Positions 42,757 to 52,167 are shown, counted from the stretch's first letter. The stretch: DNA of 64,000 nt from Deltaproteobacteria bacterium (GCA_009379725.1 WHTF01000006.1:1-64000); one strand, 5' to 3'. The notes: generated by a model from the letters alone, not told the origin. Made by a program: numbers and translations.

Positions 42757-43869
42757 TTACGGATTCGATTCAAAGAGCTTGGAATACTGCTCCCACGGAG
42801 CGGGTGCGACCCGGGCGGTGCGCATACTCTCTTCGACATGTTTGAGCTGTTTCATGCCCACCAGAGCGGTGGTGACTCCCGGTGTCGAACGCACGAATTG
42901 AATCGATCTTTGGCTATCGGTTTCAAGCCCGTTCAATGCGGCACCGATCATCGCCGGGAGATTGGCAGCAAGCTGGCCCTGTAGAATCGAGGCGCTGCAC
43001 ATTACCGTGATGCCGAATGCTTGCGCCGCTTGCAAAACGGTGAGTGTTTTACCTTCTACACTCTGGTTCGACAGGGACAAAGCTTCATTCATGCCAAGAT
43101 TGAACGGCAGTTGTATTACTTTAAAGTGGTGATTTTTGCCGCCGGCTTTTGTCGCGAGACCGAGGATCTCGGCCAGAGAGAGGTAGTCCTTGGCCTGCGG
43201 ATCATTGCGGTAACCGTTCCAGGTTGCCGTGCCATACATGCGAATCTTTCCCGCCGAGACGGCCCGCTCCAGTGCTTCAAAGGCCTTCAGCAAACGATCA
43301 TTGAATTGCTCACGGGATATCTTGCTCAACTGGATCTCTGGATTGTGGACGTAATAAATATCGACGCACTCGATATCTAAGTTTTGTAGACTGCAGTCGA
43401 GCTGATTTAGAAGATAGGCTGGGGTCATGCAGTGACAGCCGCTAACGATGTCGGAGGGACCGGCAATACCAGGCTTGAAAAAAATTTCTTCAAAATAGCT
43501 GCGAGGATCGCTGGGCGGCGCTCCCTCATACGGAATAAAGCCCCCTTTCGTAGCGATGACGATCTCGTCCCGATTGAAACCTTTGCCGGTCAATTCCTTG
43601 AGGGCCGTGCCGACCGAACGCTCACTTCTTTGCAGCCGATAGTTGATGGCGCTGTCGATCACATTACAGCCGCACTGAAACGCGCGATTGATGGCTTGGC
43701 AGTACTGACGGTCGGTGTCGGCGTCGTAATCTCCAAGATAAGTGCCGATACCAATGGAAGACATCCATAATCCTTGGGATTGCCGATAGTGATCGCGGTG
43801 AATTCTATCGCGAAAACGACCGCGGTAGCGATCTGTGCCCGCAAGTGTCGCTGAGCCGGAGATTGTCAT
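42757..43869 (-). CDS. Aldo/keto reductase
   Basis: A 370-residue aldo/keto reductase: SSIGIGTYLGDYDADTDRQY, the active D/Y in NVIDSAINYRLQRSE, K in IVIATKGGF and H in VDIYYVHNPE. It carries an insertion after the third strand (FIPYEGAPPSDPRSYFEEIF) as in L-fucose/galactose dehydrogenase-like members. The start at ATG 43869 is favoured; the frame is open up to 44070 but that overlaps nothing conserved. Divergent from the first reductase only loosely; 204 bp after glyoxalase II on the same strand. Confidence 0.9.
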   Translation of the reverse strand: MTISGSATLAGTDRYRGRFRDRIHRDHYRQSQGLWMSSIGIGTYLGDYDADTDRQYCQAINRAFQCGCNVIDSAINYRLQRSERSVGTALKELTGKGFNRDEIVIATKGGFIPYEGAPPSDPRSYFEEIFFKPGIAGPSDIVSGCHCMTPAYLLNQLDCSLQNLDIECVDIYYVHNPEIQLSKISREQFNDRLLKAFEALERAVSAGKIRMYGTATWNGYRNDPQAKDYLSLAEILGLATKAGGKNHHFKVIQLPFNLGMNEALSLSNQSVEGKTLTVLQAAQAFGITVMCSASILQGQLAANLPAMIGAALNGLETDSQRSIQFVRSTPGVTTALVGMKQLKHVEESMRTARVAPAPWEQYSKLFESNP

Positions 43870-44073
43870 CGTGCGCCTTTGCCTTTGCCGCTCAAGTGTA
43901 GCCCGTCCAAGCCTAAACTTCTGGGACAAGGGCGATAATACCCGAGATAGGTTCGTTCCGTAAAGTTCATTTGATCTTCCGATGGCAGATGAAGTTTCGT
44001 AAAAGTATAACGTAAAACCGATTGTCGTCCGCCGGCCATCAGCGCGCGCGAACCAACAACGCAAGGACAACCG

Positions 44074-44841
44074 TTAGAACGAGTCTTTGAGCTGGCGCAC
44101 TTTAGCGAAGATGGCAACGGGATCTAAACGGAGATGAGGAGTCTCGGTCTTAAGACTCGCTTGAAGTTCTTTACTATCCCAACGCAAGAACGGATTGGTC
44201 TGTTTTTCTTCCTCCATGGTCGAGGGAACGGTGGAGACGCCCCGGCTTCGTAGACCTTGGACCCTTTCGAATCGAGAAACAAGCTTGTGGTTCTTAGGCT
44301 CGAGTGTCACCGCGAAACGCAGATTACTCTCCGTATACTCGTGCCCGCAATAGACTTTGGTATCGTCGGGAAGGGCCATCAATTTCCTGAGGGAGGCATG
44401 CATCTGCTCGGGTGTACCTTCGAAGATCCGGCCACAGCCCGCGGTGAACAGGGTATCGCCGCAGAAAAGATTATTAGCGAAGAGATAGGCGACATGGCCT
44501 GTGGTGTGTCCCGGGATAAAAAAAACTTTGCCGGTCAACTCGCCGATCTTTATCTCATCTTCTTCATCGACACCGTGAGTTAAGCCGGGAATTCTACCGG
44601 CATCGCTCTTGTGGCCGTGAACCTCGAGCGAATGCCGCGCCAGAATCCCTTCATTGCCACCTGTATGATCGCGATGATGATGCGTGTTCAGAATGGCCTT
44701 GAGGTTGATCTGTTCCTGCTCTGCGCGCCGTAAAACGGGCTCCGCTTCAGAAGGATCGATGATGGCCGTCTGCCGGGTCTTCTCGCAAATCAACAAATAA
44801 CCATAGTTATCCCGCAGTAGGGGAATCTGAATAATCTTCAT
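44074..44841 (-). CDS. gloB: Hydroxyacylglutathione hydrolase (glyoxalase II)
   Basis: A 255-residue metallo-beta-lactamase-fold enzyme that hydrolyses S-lactoylglutathione. Metal ligands are in THHHRDHTGG (H54, H56, D58, H59), PGHTTGHVAY, FCGDTLF and YCGHEYT. The C-terminal glyoxalase II domain, ending TNPFLRWDSKELQ, is present. Works with a GST and glutaredoxin elsewhere in the window, implying glutathione is used in this organism. The 296-bp gap upstream (44842-45137) holds no gene. Confidence 0.95.
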   Translation of the reverse strand: MKIIQIPLLRDNYGYLLICEKTRQTAIIDPSEAEPVLRRAEQEQINLKAILNTHHHRDHTGGNEGILARHSLEVHGHKSDAGRIPGLTHGVDEEDEIKIGELTGKVFFIPGHTTGHVAYLFANNLFCGDTLFTAGCGRIFEGTPEQMHASLRKLMALPDDTKVYCGHEYTESNLRFAVTLEPKNHKLVSRFERVQGLRSRGVSTVPSTMEEEKQTNPFLRWDSKELQASLKTETPHLRLDPVAIFAKVRQLKDSF

Positions 44842-45137
44842 GCGTCGTCTTGGACTATTGCCTTTCTAAAGAGCCGGTTCGTAAGTCGAACGTTACCACA
44901 ATTGTTCAAAACGCGGCAAGTAACAAACACCAGAGACTTTCGCGAAACGTGAAGCAAAATCGAGATTGACGTCACGATACCAAGACTATCGCAAAAACAA
45001 ATCAACGGGGGCGGTTGACATTGTATCGAAGTATCGAACGAGGAATTTGACTTACTTATCTGCGTATGGATATGGTAAGCCCTCACACGAAAAACACAAC
45101 TGAGCTTCGTGACAGAAAGCGAACAGGAGAAATTTTG

Positions 45138-46103
45138 ATGGGTCATGGTTACAAACGAGGAGCGGCAAAACTCATAGGAGTTCTCGTCGCGCTGGTTGGG
45201 TTTGGGCTCGTTCACGGCAGGCCGGTAGATGCTACGGATAAAGTGCGGATTGCGCTGTCCGTGCGCAATGTCGTCTTTCTGCCGTTCTACTACGCCAAAG
45301 ACAGGAAGATTTACCACAAGCATGGACTGGATGTAGAAATCATCCAGATGCGCAGCGATCTGCAACTCGCCGGCGTGGTCTCCGGTGAAATCGATTATAC
45401 TCCGGCGATCGGGCCAGCTACTTTAGGGGCGGCCAATTCCATGCCGGTCAAGGCAGTGGCTGTTCTGTACAACGCGCCACTGTTTTCTCTTGTGACTCCG
45501 GCGAGCGTGTCGAGCTTGGAGGATCTCGAAGGTAAACGCGTTGCAGTGTCGCGAATCGGTTCGGATAGCCACCGGTTCGGTTCTCTGATGTTGGAAAATG
45601 GCGGCGCCGACTCCAAGAAGGTTACGTTCATCCAGACCGGCAGCACTACTGTCAGTCTGGCATCGTTGCAACAGGGCGCGGTTGCGGCGGCCGTGCTGAG
45701 CCCGCCTTTTACCGGAATCATGGCTGAAAAGGGTTTCAAGGTATTGGGGCGCAGCCGTTCGCTGGTCGAATCGCCCTGGCTTGGTCTGGTTACCAGCAAA
45801 CAGAAACTCGAAAGACAGCCTGAAGAGGTCAAAAATATGCTTCTCTCCATGCGCGATGTCATCACTGCCATCCAGCGCGATAAAGCGGATGTGATTTCCT
45901 ACATAGAGAAAAACTTCAAAGTTAGTAAAGCCAACGCGACCGAGTCCTATGACGAGATCGCCGGTGTGATCGTCGATGCGATGTTCATGCGCGATGATCA
46001 AATCAAAAAGTATCTGGAAGGCACTCACGCACGCGGGGAAACTTCGAAGCTGCTGGCTCCTGAAGATCTTTTCGATTTTTCACTGGTTCGCGGTTTAAAG
46101 TAG
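45138..46103 (+). CDS. ABC-type solute-binding protein, NMT1/SsuA-like
   Basis: A 321-residue protein with a signal peptide (LIGVLVALVGFGLVHGRPVDA) and the binding-protein fold of the nitrate/sulfonate/taurine group: FLPFYYAKDRKIYHKHGLDVEI, LQLAGVVSGEIDYTPAIG, SLEDLEGKRVAVSRIG. The start at ATG 45138 is preceded by AGGAG; an open frame from 45066 lacks one. No permease or ATPase gene is adjacent, so it may serve a remote transporter or act as a sensor. First gene of the plus-strand run that leads to eutA. Confidence 0.88.
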   Translation: MGHGYKRGAAKLIGVLVALVGFGLVHGRPVDATDKVRIALSVRNVVFLPFYYAKDRKIYHKHGLDVEIIQMRSDLQLAGVVSGEIDYTPAIGPATLGAANSMPVKAVAVLYNAPLFSLVTPASVSSLEDLEGKRVAVSRIGSDSHRFGSLMLENGGADSKKVTFIQTGSTTVSLASLQQGAVAAAVLSPPFTGIMAEKGFKVLGRSRSLVESPWLGLVTSKQKLERQPEEVKNMLLSMRDVITAIQRDKADVISYIEKNFKVSKANATESYDEIAGVIVDAMFMRDDQIKKYLEGTHARGETSKLLAPEDLFDFSLVRGLK

Positions 46104-46208
46104 AGCGTTCTGAACCGCCGTTGTACAAACGGACGTGCCAACGCCTACCGGCGTCGCTTCCCCGCGCGCGGATTGCCTCAGGCGCAAAGCAAGTGTTCAG
46201 GAGATGTG

Positions 46209-47162
46209 ATGAGCGATTTACAAAAACCGTTATTGACCTTCGCGGCGGGCTATCATCTGCGCGCCAAGCCGTTGTGCGACGGCCGCGTCAAAATGAAAAA
46301 TTTCGAGCTCAAGGCGGTTGCCTTCGAGGAAGATGGCCGGGGTCATGAGGAATTCCTCGCCGGCAAGTACGACACCGGCGAATTTTCCCTGGCCAATTAT
46401 CTTGCGCTCAAGAGCCGGGGAGAACCGCTGATGGCGATCCCGGTGTTTCCCAATCGCAAATTTCGCCATTCGTACATCTTCGTGCGCGAAGATTCGCCGA
46501 TGAAGGAGCCGGCCCAGTTAAAGGGCAAGCGAGTAGGTATTCCCGGGTGGCTCAACACCGCCGGCTTGTGGATAAGAGGAATTCTCAGCGACGAGTATGG
46601 CGTGAAAGCGCAGGACATCCACTGGATCGCGCGGCGAAAAGCGGCACTGAATTTATCCGTGCCAGCGGGAACACGGATTGACGCGGTTCCGGGAGAAGGT
46701 TCTCTGGCGGCGCGCCTGCTCAAGGATGAGTTCGACGCGATAATCGTGCCGGACTTTCCGGAAGAGGACGGCGTACGCCGGCTTTTTCCGGATTCGAAAG
46801 CCGTCGAACAGGATTTTTACCGGCGCACGGAGATCTTTCCGACGAGCCATGCGATTACCTTTCATAAAGCTTATTTGGAGAAGCACCCGAGCGCCGCGCA
46901 GGAGATGTTCAGCGCCTGCTATGAAGCCAAACAGCTTGCGTTGCGCGACGATGCCGATGCGACTTACTCGAACTTTGCTTGGAATCGGCAGGTGTGGGAG
47001 GAGCAGCGCGCGGTGATGGGTCGTGATCCATGGAAGTACGGCATCAAAGGTAACGAGAAGGTGCTGAACACTCTCATGCGCTACGCTGGTGAACAGGGAT
47101 TATTGGATAGAAAAGTAACTCTCGACGATCTCTTTGTTGCCATCGACGAGCCACAAAACTAA
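46209..47162 (+). CDS. 4,5-dihydroxyphthalate decarboxylase-like binding-fold protein, no signal peptide
   Basis: A 317-residue protein resembling proteins annotated as 4,5-dihydroxyphthalate decarboxylase or NMT1-like: TFAAGYHLRAKPLCDGRVKM, GEFSLANYLALKSRGEPLMA, IPVFPNRKFRHSYIFV, IPGWLNTAGLWIRGIL. It starts at ATG 46209 with GGAG upstream and has no export signal, so it likely works in the cytoplasm, either as an enzyme on aromatic acids or as a ligand-binding protein. It is 45 bp upstream of the EutA-like gene, in the same orientation. Confidence 0.82.
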   Translation: MSDLQKPLLTFAAGYHLRAKPLCDGRVKMKNFELKAVAFEEDGRGHEEFLAGKYDTGEFSLANYLALKSRGEPLMAIPVFPNRKFRHSYIFVREDSPMKEPAQLKGKRVGIPGWLNTAGLWIRGILSDEYGVKAQDIHWIARRKAALNLSVPAGTRIDAVPGEGSLAARLLKDEFDAIIVPDFPEEDGVRRLFPDSKAVEQDFYRRTEIFPTSHAITFHKAYLEKHPSAAQEMFSACYEAKQLALRDDADATYSNFAWNRQVWEEQRAVMGRDPWKYGIKGNEKVLNTLMRYAGEQGLLDRKVTLDDLFVAIDEPQN

Positions 47163-47207
47163 CGCGAGCTTTGATCGAACAGCTAAAAGCAAATTGGAAA
47201 GGACGAC

Positions 47208-48662
47208 ATGGCGGTAACCACCCACGAGCATCACGGGCACGAACACGAAGGAGCTGTGGGGCCGCACACCCATTTGACCAGCGTCGGCATCGACATCGGC
47301 TCGTCGACCTCGCATCTGATGTTTTCCCGGCTTCTGATCGGTTACCCGTCGCTGCATCAGCGCAAGCCGATGGTGTTGGAGCGAGAGGTCATCGCCCGCT
47401 CACAAATCATGCTGACGCCGTTTTCGGGCGATTGGAATATCGAGGCCGGACCGCTCAAGGAACTCGTGGATGACACCTATAAGAAAGCGGGATTGAGCCG
47501 CGAGCAAATCGACACCGGCGCCGTAATTATCACTGGTGAAGCGGCGCGTCGCGATAATGCGCGAAAAATTGCCGAGCTTTTTTCCGATGAAGCGGGCCGG
47601 TTTGTCTGCGCCACCGCCGGGCCGGCGCTGGAGACGATTATGGCCGCGCATGGTTCGGGCGCGGTGCTGAAAAGCCGCGACGAAGCTTTAACACTTCTCA
47701 ATATCGATATCGGCGGCGGAACAACCAAAATCAGCGTGATTGAAGGCGGCAGGATTCGCGGGACGACTGCGGTTAACATCGGCGCGCGTCTGGTGGCATA
47801 CGACGGCGCCGATTCGTTGACGCGGCTGGAACGGGGCGGGCGCCGCTTTCTCAAAGATCTCGGAGAGGATCTCGAAGTAGCTGAAAAGATTTCCGGAGCG
47901 ATGCGCGCTCGCGTGGCTGGCCGCATGGCGCAAGTTCTGCTGGATGCCGTTACCGGGATAGAGCCGCCGTGGGCAGACCTGTACGTGACCTCTGCCCTTG
48001 GTGATGTGCCGGCACCGGAGGGCATTCTCTTTTCGGGTGGAGTTTCGGAGTACATTTACGGCCGGGAAAGCATGGGATTCGGCGACTTGGGACCTGACCT
48101 GGGCAAAGCGGTGAGACGGGAAGCGGAGCAGCGAGGTTTTCAAATTTTCGAGGCCGGCGAAGGGATCCGCGCCACGGTGATCGGTGCATCCCAGTATACG
48201 GTGCAACTGAGCGGTGAAACCATCTTCGTTCCAGAGGGAGCCAACCTGCCGGTGCGAAGCATTCGCGTCTTCGTCGTTCATACGGATTGGCAAGCGCCGG
48301 TCGCGGAGCGTACGGCGGCGGCGGTCCGAAAAACCTTGAACGAACGGGACCCCGAGGTCCGCGGCTCGCCTTTCGTGCTGGCGTTCTCGACACCCGCTTT
48401 CGTCGGCTATGGCGCCGTGCAAGAGTTGGCCAAAGGCATCGATCGGGCGCTCGAGGCTTTGCCCGCCGAGGACCGCCCCATGGCGCTTGTTTTCATGCAA
48501 AACGTCGGGCGCGTTGTTGGCGGCATGCTGGCGGCGAAATGGAGCATGCTCTGTATCGACGAGGTCAGTCTCTCTGAATTAGATTTCATCGACATCGGCG
48601 AGGTCGTGGATGGGGAGGGGTTCGTTCCCGTGGTGGTAAAAAGCCTGGCGTTCGGCGTATAG
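47208..48662 (+). CDS. eutA: EutA-family reactivating factor (ethanolamine ammonia-lyase type) outside an eut operon
   Basis: A 484-residue ASKHA ATPase-like protein. A His-rich N-terminus (THEHHGHEHEG, residues 5-15) precedes SVGIDIGSSTSHLMFSRL (25-42), TGAVIITGEAARRDNARKIA, the glycine-rich ALETIMAAHGSGA and the second phosphate loop NIDIGGGTTKISVI (about 164-177). EutA removes damaged cobalamin from ethanolamine ammonia-lyase. No eutB or eutC is within 15 kb on either side. AAAGGACGAC precedes the ATG. Neighbours are a binding-fold protein and two diiron-type proteins, so it may act on a different partner. The His-rich leader could bind metal. Confidence 0.85.
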   Translation: MAVTTHEHHGHEHEGAVGPHTHLTSVGIDIGSSTSHLMFSRLLIGYPSLHQRKPMVLEREVIARSQIMLTPFSGDWNIEAGPLKELVDDTYKKAGLSREQIDTGAVIITGEAARRDNARKIAELFSDEAGRFVCATAGPALETIMAAHGSGAVLKSRDEALTLLNIDIGGGTTKISVIEGGRIRGTTAVNIGARLVAYDGADSLTRLERGGRRFLKDLGEDLEVAEKISGAMRARVAGRMAQVLLDAVTGIEPPWADLYVTSALGDVPAPEGILFSGGVSEYIYGRESMGFGDLGPDLGKAVRREAEQRGFQIFEAGEGIRATVIGASQYTVQLSGETIFVPEGANLPVRSIRVFVVHTDWQAPVAERTAAAVRKTLNERDPEVRGSPFVLAFSTPAFVGYGAVQELAKGIDRALEALPAEDRPMALVFMQNVGRVVGGMLAAKWSMLCIDEVSLSELDFIDIGEVVDGEGFVPVVVKSLAFGV

Positions 48663-48788
48663 GCGCACGTCGGCGGGAGCAGTGACAAGCGGCCGGTAAA
48701 TGCAATCGTAGGTCGAAGCCTTTCCGGCAAACGTTGGCAAAGTGCTGGCGACCCAATAGCGGCAACTTAGAATGATTGGAGAGATTTC

Positions 48789-49505
48789 GTGAGTTCACTA
48801 GAGATGGACCTGAAGCAGATGTGGGACGAAGTGGTCCGGCTGGCAAACGTTCAGTTCGAGTCGGCGCCCTTCAAGCGGCTGCTAAACATCAAGTTCTCCC
48901 GCCGGCGCGCGCAACAGTACTCGATTCAGATGGCGCACTACGTAAAGAACCGGCGCGATTGTTGGGCCTACGTCCAAGGCTCGTCGCCCCTGGACGTGAA
49001 GCAAATTATTTGGCAACACGAGAGAGATGAATTGATCGGCAATAAAAACGAGGGCAAGCACGATCATATCACGTTAGCGGTCAAAGAAGGGGAAGCGTTC
49101 GGACTGACTGCCGAGGCCTTTGATGACACCGAGTGCATCGAAGGCGGGGCGGTTTGCTTCAGCGCATGGATACGATTGGCGCAGCGGCCCTGGCTCGAAG
49201 CCCTTGCCGCTTCGGCCATATTGGAAATTCGCAATTCCGCGGAATTGATCAGGGGCGGCTCTCTCTCACGCCGTATCGGTGAGATATTGGAGCGCGATTT
49301 GAAAATTCCGCTCAAAAAACAAATCAACAACGCGGAGCACGTCGTGATGGACGTGGAGCATGCGCACCTATTGGCGCAAGTCGCGCGCAAGCATGCTACG
49401 ACAGACGCGGACCGGCAGGCGATCATGAACGGCGCAAAAGAAAGTCTTCTGGTCGATCGCGTTTATCGCAATCATCTGGCAGATATGCTGGAAGCGTTGC
49501 CATAA
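48789..49505 (+). CDS. Haem-oxygenase-fold (TenA/PqqC-like) diiron protein, copy 1
   Basis: A 238-residue all-helical protein. A set of residues conserved with the next gene fits the diiron ligands of haem-oxygenase-like oxidases such as CADD: E81 (WQHERDEL), H93 (KHDHITL), E146 (AILEIRN) and H184-x3-D188-x2-H191 (EHVVMDVEH). A shared block NRRDCWAYVQGSSPLDVK precedes the first ligand. The GTG start has GGAG upstream. Reactions of this fold include oxidative C-C cleavage and p-aminobenzoate formation; the one here is unknown. Identity of the fold is by motif, not by database search. Confidence 0.8.
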   Translation: MSSLEMDLKQMWDEVVRLANVQFESAPFKRLLNIKFSRRRAQQYSIQMAHYVKNRRDCWAYVQGSSPLDVKQIIWQHERDELIGNKNEGKHDHITLAVKEGEAFGLTAEAFDDTECIEGGAVCFSAWIRLAQRPWLEALAASAILEIRNSAELIRGGSLSRRIGEILERDLKIPLKKQINNAEHVVMDVEHAHLLAQVARKHATTDADRQAIMNGAKESLLVDRVYRNHLADMLEALP

Positions 49506-49600
49506 TAGCGTGAGGTACTATTGAGCGCGGCCGTTGAGGGTCGCCGGCCGACTGTCCCTATGTGTCAAACAAACAGGGCATGTGAAATCCAGGAGGAGTT

Positions 49601-50305
49601 ATGAATATCGTCGAAGAGTTGTCGGCAACATTGGACGAGATGGTCAATGACCAGTTTGACTCGCAGGAGTTCAAAAGCTTTCTTTCCGTGCCTCTCACAT
49701 TGGAGCGCGGCCGCTTTTACGTGATTCAGAACGCGCTCTATACCAGCAACCGCCGGGACTGCTGGGCCTATGTGCAAGGCTCTGCGCCGCTGGAAGTGAA
49801 GCGAATCATCTGGGAGCACGAGAGCGACGAGTTAATCAACGATCCGCGCGCGGGAATGGATCACTACGCCCTTACGGTGAAACAGGGCGAGGTCATCGGT
49901 CTTAAACCCGAGGACTTCGAGAAAGCCGAAACCCCGCCGATGGTGCGCTCTTGTTTTTATGCCTGGCACCACATCGCTCTGCGGGGTCATTGGCTCACCG
50001 CCTACACTTCATCCCATATGCTCGAGCGCCGCAATAATGGAAAAATCGTCAGGGGCGGGGGCATGTCTTTTCGCGTCGGCAAGAAATTTGAAAACGAGTT
50101 GGGCATCAATCTTAAACGAATGATTTCTCTTGACGTCCACGTCGTTGCCGACACCGAGCATTCAGAAAACATATCCGAGATGTTTCAACGTTACGTTAAA
50201 ACCCCACAGGACCGCGATCTGGTCCTGCAGGGCGCGCGCGATTCGATGGCCATCGATCGCGCTTACCGCGGCGCGCTGGGCTATTACATGGAGAGGATCG
50301 GCTAA
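49601..50305 (+). CDS. Haem-oxygenase-fold (TenA/PqqC-like) diiron protein, copy 2
   Basis: A 234-residue paralogue of the previous gene with the same ligand set: E77 (WEHESDEL), H88 (MDHYAL), E142 (HMLERRN) and H180-x3-D184-x2-H187 (DVHVVADTEH). It shares NRRDCWAYVQGSAPLEVKR and IIWEHE with copy 1 but has diverged elsewhere, so duplication is not recent. AGGAGGAG is upstream of the ATG. The two may form a heterodimer or sequential enzymes. A bicupin gene follows. Confidence 0.8.
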   Translation: MNIVEELSATLDEMVNDQFDSQEFKSFLSVPLTLERGRFYVIQNALYTSNRRDCWAYVQGSAPLEVKRIIWEHESDELINDPRAGMDHYALTVKQGEVIGLKPEDFEKAETPPMVRSCFYAWHHIALRGHWLTAYTSSHMLERRNNGKIVRGGGMSFRVGKKFENELGINLKRMISLDVHVVADTEHSENISEMFQRYVKTPQDRDLVLQGARDSMAIDRAYRGALGYYMERIG

Positions 50306-50528
50306 GAGGGAACGGTCGACTCCCTGTCCGACCCGTGGCGTGAAAAGCGATATTTTACCTATCGTTTTGTTCGCGGCACGGGCACGAAAATGATACAAAA
50401 AACCAGGCGGTACTGTTTTCAATCTACCAGCCGGCGCGAGAGTCTTGAGGCTTTATCGTGAAGAGGTCGAGGCCTGATTGGATCCGTTGAGATTACTAAC
50501 GATCGAGAAACAGGAGGAAGTGAAGACA

Positions 50529-51611
50529 ATGAAAAGTTTAAACGAGGCTTCGGCCTTTTCTCAAAAAAGCCCTTACGAAATTTATCAGGAGTGGGAAGAG
50601 ATTCCGGTCCATAGGGGATTTATCGTGGACGATCTTCTGGCGCTGCGGTTGGGAGACTGGCAGCGCACGGGCGGTAAAGGGGCATTCGTCAACCAAGACG
50701 GCGCCGGTGGGATGTGCGATGCCGTGGTCGAGGAAATCGCGCCGGGCGGGCAGCTCAAGCCGCAGCGTCATATGTATGAGAAAGCTGTGTTTATTCTGCA
50801 AGGCCAGGGCGCGACGACGATTTGGAATGAAGGCGGCAAGAAACACACGCTCGAGTGGCAAAGGGGAAGTTTATTCTCGACTCCGCTCAATGCCTGGCAT
50901 CAGCATTTCAATGCGCAGGGAAGCGAACCGGTGCGGATGATTTCGTTGACCGATGCTCCCGTTGTCATCAACCGGTACAGAAATCTGGACTACATCTTCG
51001 CTAACTCATTTATTTTTACGGACCGTTACCGCGGCGGCGCGGACGAATGGGGCAGGGGGGGGCGCTATCTGCCGGAAGTTAAAAAAGGGCGAGTGTGGGA
51101 GTCGAATTTTATCGCCGATTTATGGGGCTTTGAGCCCAAGGACTACAAGGAACGTGGCGGAGATAATCGCACGACCTTATTTGAATTCGTCGACAACACC
51201 ATGAGCGCGCACTTGTCCGAGTTTCCGATCGGCAAATATAAGAAGGCCCATCGCCATGGCGCGGGAGCGCATATCGTCATGCTTACGGGCTCGGGATATT
51301 CCTACCTCTGGGAGCAGGGACAGGACAAAAACAAAAAAAGAGTCGAATGGGGCCGCATGAGTATGTTTACGCCGCCGATGCAGTGGTGGCACCAGCACTT
51401 CAACCCCGGTGCGGAGCCGGCGCGGTACCTGGCACTTAAGCCGTGGGGCTTCAAGTTCAAAGTCGAAGATCTCAAAGATACCGGCGAAGATGTGAAAAAG
51501 GGTGGCGCGCAGATCGAGTACGAGGACCAGGATCCGGCGGTGCATAAAATATTTGTCGATGAATGCGAGCGGCGCGGCGCTCTACCGCGCATGCCGATGT
51601 TCGGTACTTGA
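50529..51611 (+). CDS. Bicupin protein, possibly metal-dependent oxygenase or EAL-activating type
   Basis: A 360-residue protein with two cupin barrels: first GGQLKPQRHMYEKAVFILQG with NAWHQHFN, second YKKAHRHGAGAHIVMLTGSG with QWWHQHFNPG. The histidines in each can bind Fe or Mn. Similar proteins are sometimes called ethanolamine ammonia lyase-activating protein, which would fit the EutA-like gene 1.9 kb upstream, but I cannot verify that link. The start at ATG 50529 follows AGGAGG by 10 nt. No signal peptide. Confidence 0.82.
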   Translation: MKSLNEASAFSQKSPYEIYQEWEEIPVHRGFIVDDLLALRLGDWQRTGGKGAFVNQDGAGGMCDAVVEEIAPGGQLKPQRHMYEKAVFILQGQGATTIWNEGGKKHTLEWQRGSLFSTPLNAWHQHFNAQGSEPVRMISLTDAPVVINRYRNLDYIFANSFIFTDRYRGGADEWGRGGRYLPEVKKGRVWESNFIADLWGFEPKDYKERGGDNRTTLFEFVDNTMSAHLSEFPIGKYKKAHRHGAGAHIVMLTGSGYSYLWEQGQDKNKKRVEWGRMSMFTPPMQWWHQHFNPGAEPARYLALKPWGFKFKVEDLKDTGEDVKKGGAQIEYEDQDPAVHKIFVDECERRGALPRMPMFGT

Positions 51612-51783
51612 GATGCTGGGTACTTGACGGGATCGGTGAGACAACGGATTAATGCGCTAATTTCTGACCTGCCAGACCCTGAATGGTCTGCCGATGGTGT
51701 AAAAATGTGCTAGATATCGCACGAAATGCTATGGTACTATGCCGATCCGCTTTGCTTTCGGCGGCGATAATTCAGCTAGAGGT

Positions 51784-52167
51784 ATGCAACTAAGAATTGT
51801 GCAACAAAAAGCAGCTCGCGATGCCAGGGGTTTCAGTCTGATAGAGCTGTTAGTGGTAGTTGCCATTATCGGGTTGCTGGCAGCTATCGCTATTCCGCAG
51901 TTTATTTCTTATCGAGCGCGCGGTGTCGATAGTCAAATGAAAAGCGATCTGAAAAACGCCGCCCTGGCGATGGAATCCTACTTTTCCGAAAAACAGACTT
52001 ACCCAACATCCCTCGCGGCGATTGTCAACGTCGGCTTCACTCAAACAGACGGGGTTGCGCTCACAATCGATGTCACTTCGCCGGCATCATTTACGATCAC
52101 AGCGGCCAAACCCAGCGGCACCCAGCCCAGTTTCACTTACGACAGTAGCACCGGCACAATCGATTGA
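51784..52167 (+). CDS. Type IV pilin-like protein
   Basis: A 127-residue prepilin. The leader ends in RG and the mature part begins with Phe, Glu at +5 (RGFSLIELLVVVAIIGLLAA), the class III prepilin peptidase signature, followed by a pilin helix and a short globular domain with no disulphide pair. The start is put at ATG 51784 for a 16-residue leader; ATG 51739 would add 15 residues. A lone pilin with no assembly genes around it; pseudopilin function is possible. Confidence 0.9.
   Translation: MQLRIVQQKAARDARGFSLIELLVVVAIIGLLAAIAIPQFISYRARGVDSQMKSDLKNAALAMESYFSEKQTYPTSLAAIVNVGFTQTDGVALTIDVTSPASFTITAAKPSGTQPSFTYDSSTGTID

Noticed and set aside
47688-48500. Long minus-strand open frames under the EutA-like gene
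   Set aside because: GC-rich antisense frames opposite a clear gene; no family pattern.
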